Shown in pieces: positions 63,033 through 64,000 of a stretch of 64,000 nt of DNA. Position 1 is the stretch's first letter; every line of letters starts with the position of its first letter. The notes beneath the pieces are model-generated. The model saw nothing but the letters and a program-made list of their open reading frames with translations. It was not told where the DNA came from and did no database searches. The position numbers were made by a program, and so were the translations under genes. The DNA is from Amycolatopsis coloradensis (GTDB lineage Bacteria; Actinomycetota; Actinomycetes; Mycobacteriales; Pseudonocardiaceae), in assembly GCF_001953865.1 (NCBI RefSeq), contig NZ_MQUQ01000005.1:647256-711255 (forward strand), given 5' to 3'.

Positions 63033-64000
63033 GTGTCCACCCTTTCCGATCTGCTCGCGGAGAACACCGGCATGTCCGGCGAGGCCGCGGATCATCTCCA
63101 GACCGTGGTCGCCGAATGGCAGCTGCTGGCCGACCTGTCCTTCGCCGATTTCCTGCTCTGGGTCGCCGTCTCGGAAGAGCTTCAGCCCGACGGCGGCGAC
63201 TACGTCTGCGTCGCGCACGCACGCCCGACGACGGCGCCGACGGCCCATCCGGAGGACGTCGTCGGCTCCCGGTTCACCGTGGACGAGCACCCGCAGCTGG
63301 CCAAGGCGAGCCGCGAGGTGCGGGTCTGCCGCGAAGAGGACCCGCATTGGTACCGCGACCTGCCGATGCGCCGCGAGGCCATCCCGGTGGTGTTCAGCGG
63401 CACGGTGATCGCCGTCCTCAGCCGCGAGACCAACCTGGCGGCCTCCCGGGTGCCGAGCCCGCTCGAGATCGCCTACCTCGGCAGCGCCGGTGACCTGTGC
63501 CAGATGATCGTCGACGGCACCTTCCCCAGCCCGGGGAACCAGACGGACACGCACACCAGCCCGCGGGTCGGCGACGGCCTGATCCGCCTCGACCCGACCG
63601 GCACCGTGGTCTTCGCCAGCCCGAACGGGTTGTCGGCCTACCACCGGATGGGGCACGAGTCCGATCTCGTCGGGCAGCGTCTCGCGCCGCTGACCAGGTC
63701 GCTCATCCGTGACCCGTTCGACGCGACCGAGGTGTCGCACCGGATCATCGAGGCACTCGACGGCAAGCCCAGCAGCCGTACGGAGGCGGATTCCCGCCGC
63801 GGCGCCGTCGTGCTGTTCCGTGCGCTGCCGCTGCGCCCGGCTGGGCAGGCAGCGGGCGCGCTGGTGCTGGTACGCGATGTCACCGAGGTGAAGCGCCGTG
63901 ACCGCGCCCTCCTTTCGAAGGACGCGACCATCCGCGAGATCCACCATCGGGTGAAGAACAACCTGCAGACCGTCGCGGCGCTGCTGCGCCTCCAGTCGCG
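63033..64000 (+). CDS. pdtaS: PdtaS-type sensor histidine kinase, N-terminal part
   Basis: Open at the window end, 322 codons seen from GTG 63033. An N-terminal GAF-like sensor domain (LLAENTGMSGEAADHLQTVVAEW...; SELQPDGGDYVCVAHARPT) is followed by a PAS-like domain (LIRLDPTGTVVFASPNGLSAYHRMG) and the H-box of HisKA_2 kinases, REIHHRVKNNLQTVAALLRLQS. In M. tuberculosis this kinase pairs with PdtaR, an RNA-binding antiterminator. The ATPase domain lies beyond the window. Confidence 0.88.
   Translation, partial: MSTLSDLLAENTGMSGEAADHLQTVVAEWQLLADLSFADFLLWVAVSEELQPDGGDYVCVAHARPTTAPTAHPEDVVGSRFTVDEHPQLAKASREVRVCREEDPHWYRDLPMRREAIPVVFSGTVIAVLSRETNLAASRVPSPLEIAYLGSAGDLCQMIVDGTFPSPGNQTDTHTSPRVGDGLIRLDPTGTVVFASPNGLSAYHRMGHESDLVGQRLAPLTRSLIRDPFDATEVSHRIIEALDGKPSSRTEADSRRGAVVLFRALPLRPAGQAAGALVLVRDVTEVKRRDRALLSKDATIREIHHRVKNNLQTVAALLRLQS

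Overview
The window is high-GC actinobacterial DNA, best matched to a Pseudonocardiales genome, probably Amycolatopsis or a close relative. Supporting marks are a mycothiol gene (mshB), a WhiB regulator, the MtrA-MtrB-LpqB system, a SigR/RsrA pair, a bL37 ribosomal protein gene, DUF3499 and Trm112-type genes beside manB/manA, and many GTG/TTG starts with ATGA overlaps. The gene order whiB - DUF3499 - manB - SIS protein - manA, then ahcY - tmk - mtrA - mtrB - lpqB - comF - hpf - secA, then rsgA - SRAP - sigR - rsrA - pdtaS, follows the block known from mycobacteria, with accessory genes inserted.

Layout: 1-6.5 kb holds the end of one oligopeptide-binding protein and a complete peptide ABC importer (lipoprotein, two permeases, convergent double ATPase). 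6.6-9.5 kb has mshB with two unknown genes and a site-2 protease. 9.6-18.8 kb is the WhiB and mannose-metabolism block with a large glycosyltransferase. 19-29.8 kb carries an AfsR-type regulator, a cation exporter, an amino-acid permease, a sortase-type surface protein, a large membrane protein and ahcY. 30-32.8 kb is a small accessory module: an XRE regulator divergent from a secreted papain-like protease and a membrane-anchored partner. After tmk, 33.7-40.8 kb is an accessory island for demethylation of a quaternary amine, probably glycine betaine: Rieske oxygenase, sarcosine-type oxidase, dimethylglycine-dehydrogenase-like protein, IclR regulator, Rieske ferredoxin and a decayed ferredoxin reductase. 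The conserved block resumes at mtrA (40.9 kb) and runs to secA (50.1 kb). 50-64 kb holds an HAD hydrolase, an rRNA methyltransferase, a WS/DGAT-like acyltransferase, an epimerase, a tandem array of LppX/LprG-like lipoproteins with one pseudogene, rsgA, SRAP, ybaK, sigR-rsrA, bL37 and the start of a PdtaS-type kinase.

The most unusual content lies between genes. Several families of long, nearly perfect palindromes recur at gene ends: a CGTTTCGTCCTCTAGTTGCGG family, a GAAGGCCCCTTTCC family and a TCATGAAAGGTCC-like family. There are also tandem 21-bp iterons, duplicated CCCAATG hairpins, a facing pair of DnaA-box-like sites and a 55-bp tandem duplication. One palindrome supplies the last codons and stop of the Rieske oxygenase. 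A GGAAT-N18-GTT promoter before sigR indicates autoregulation, and related motifs lie upstream of hpf and, more weakly, mshB.
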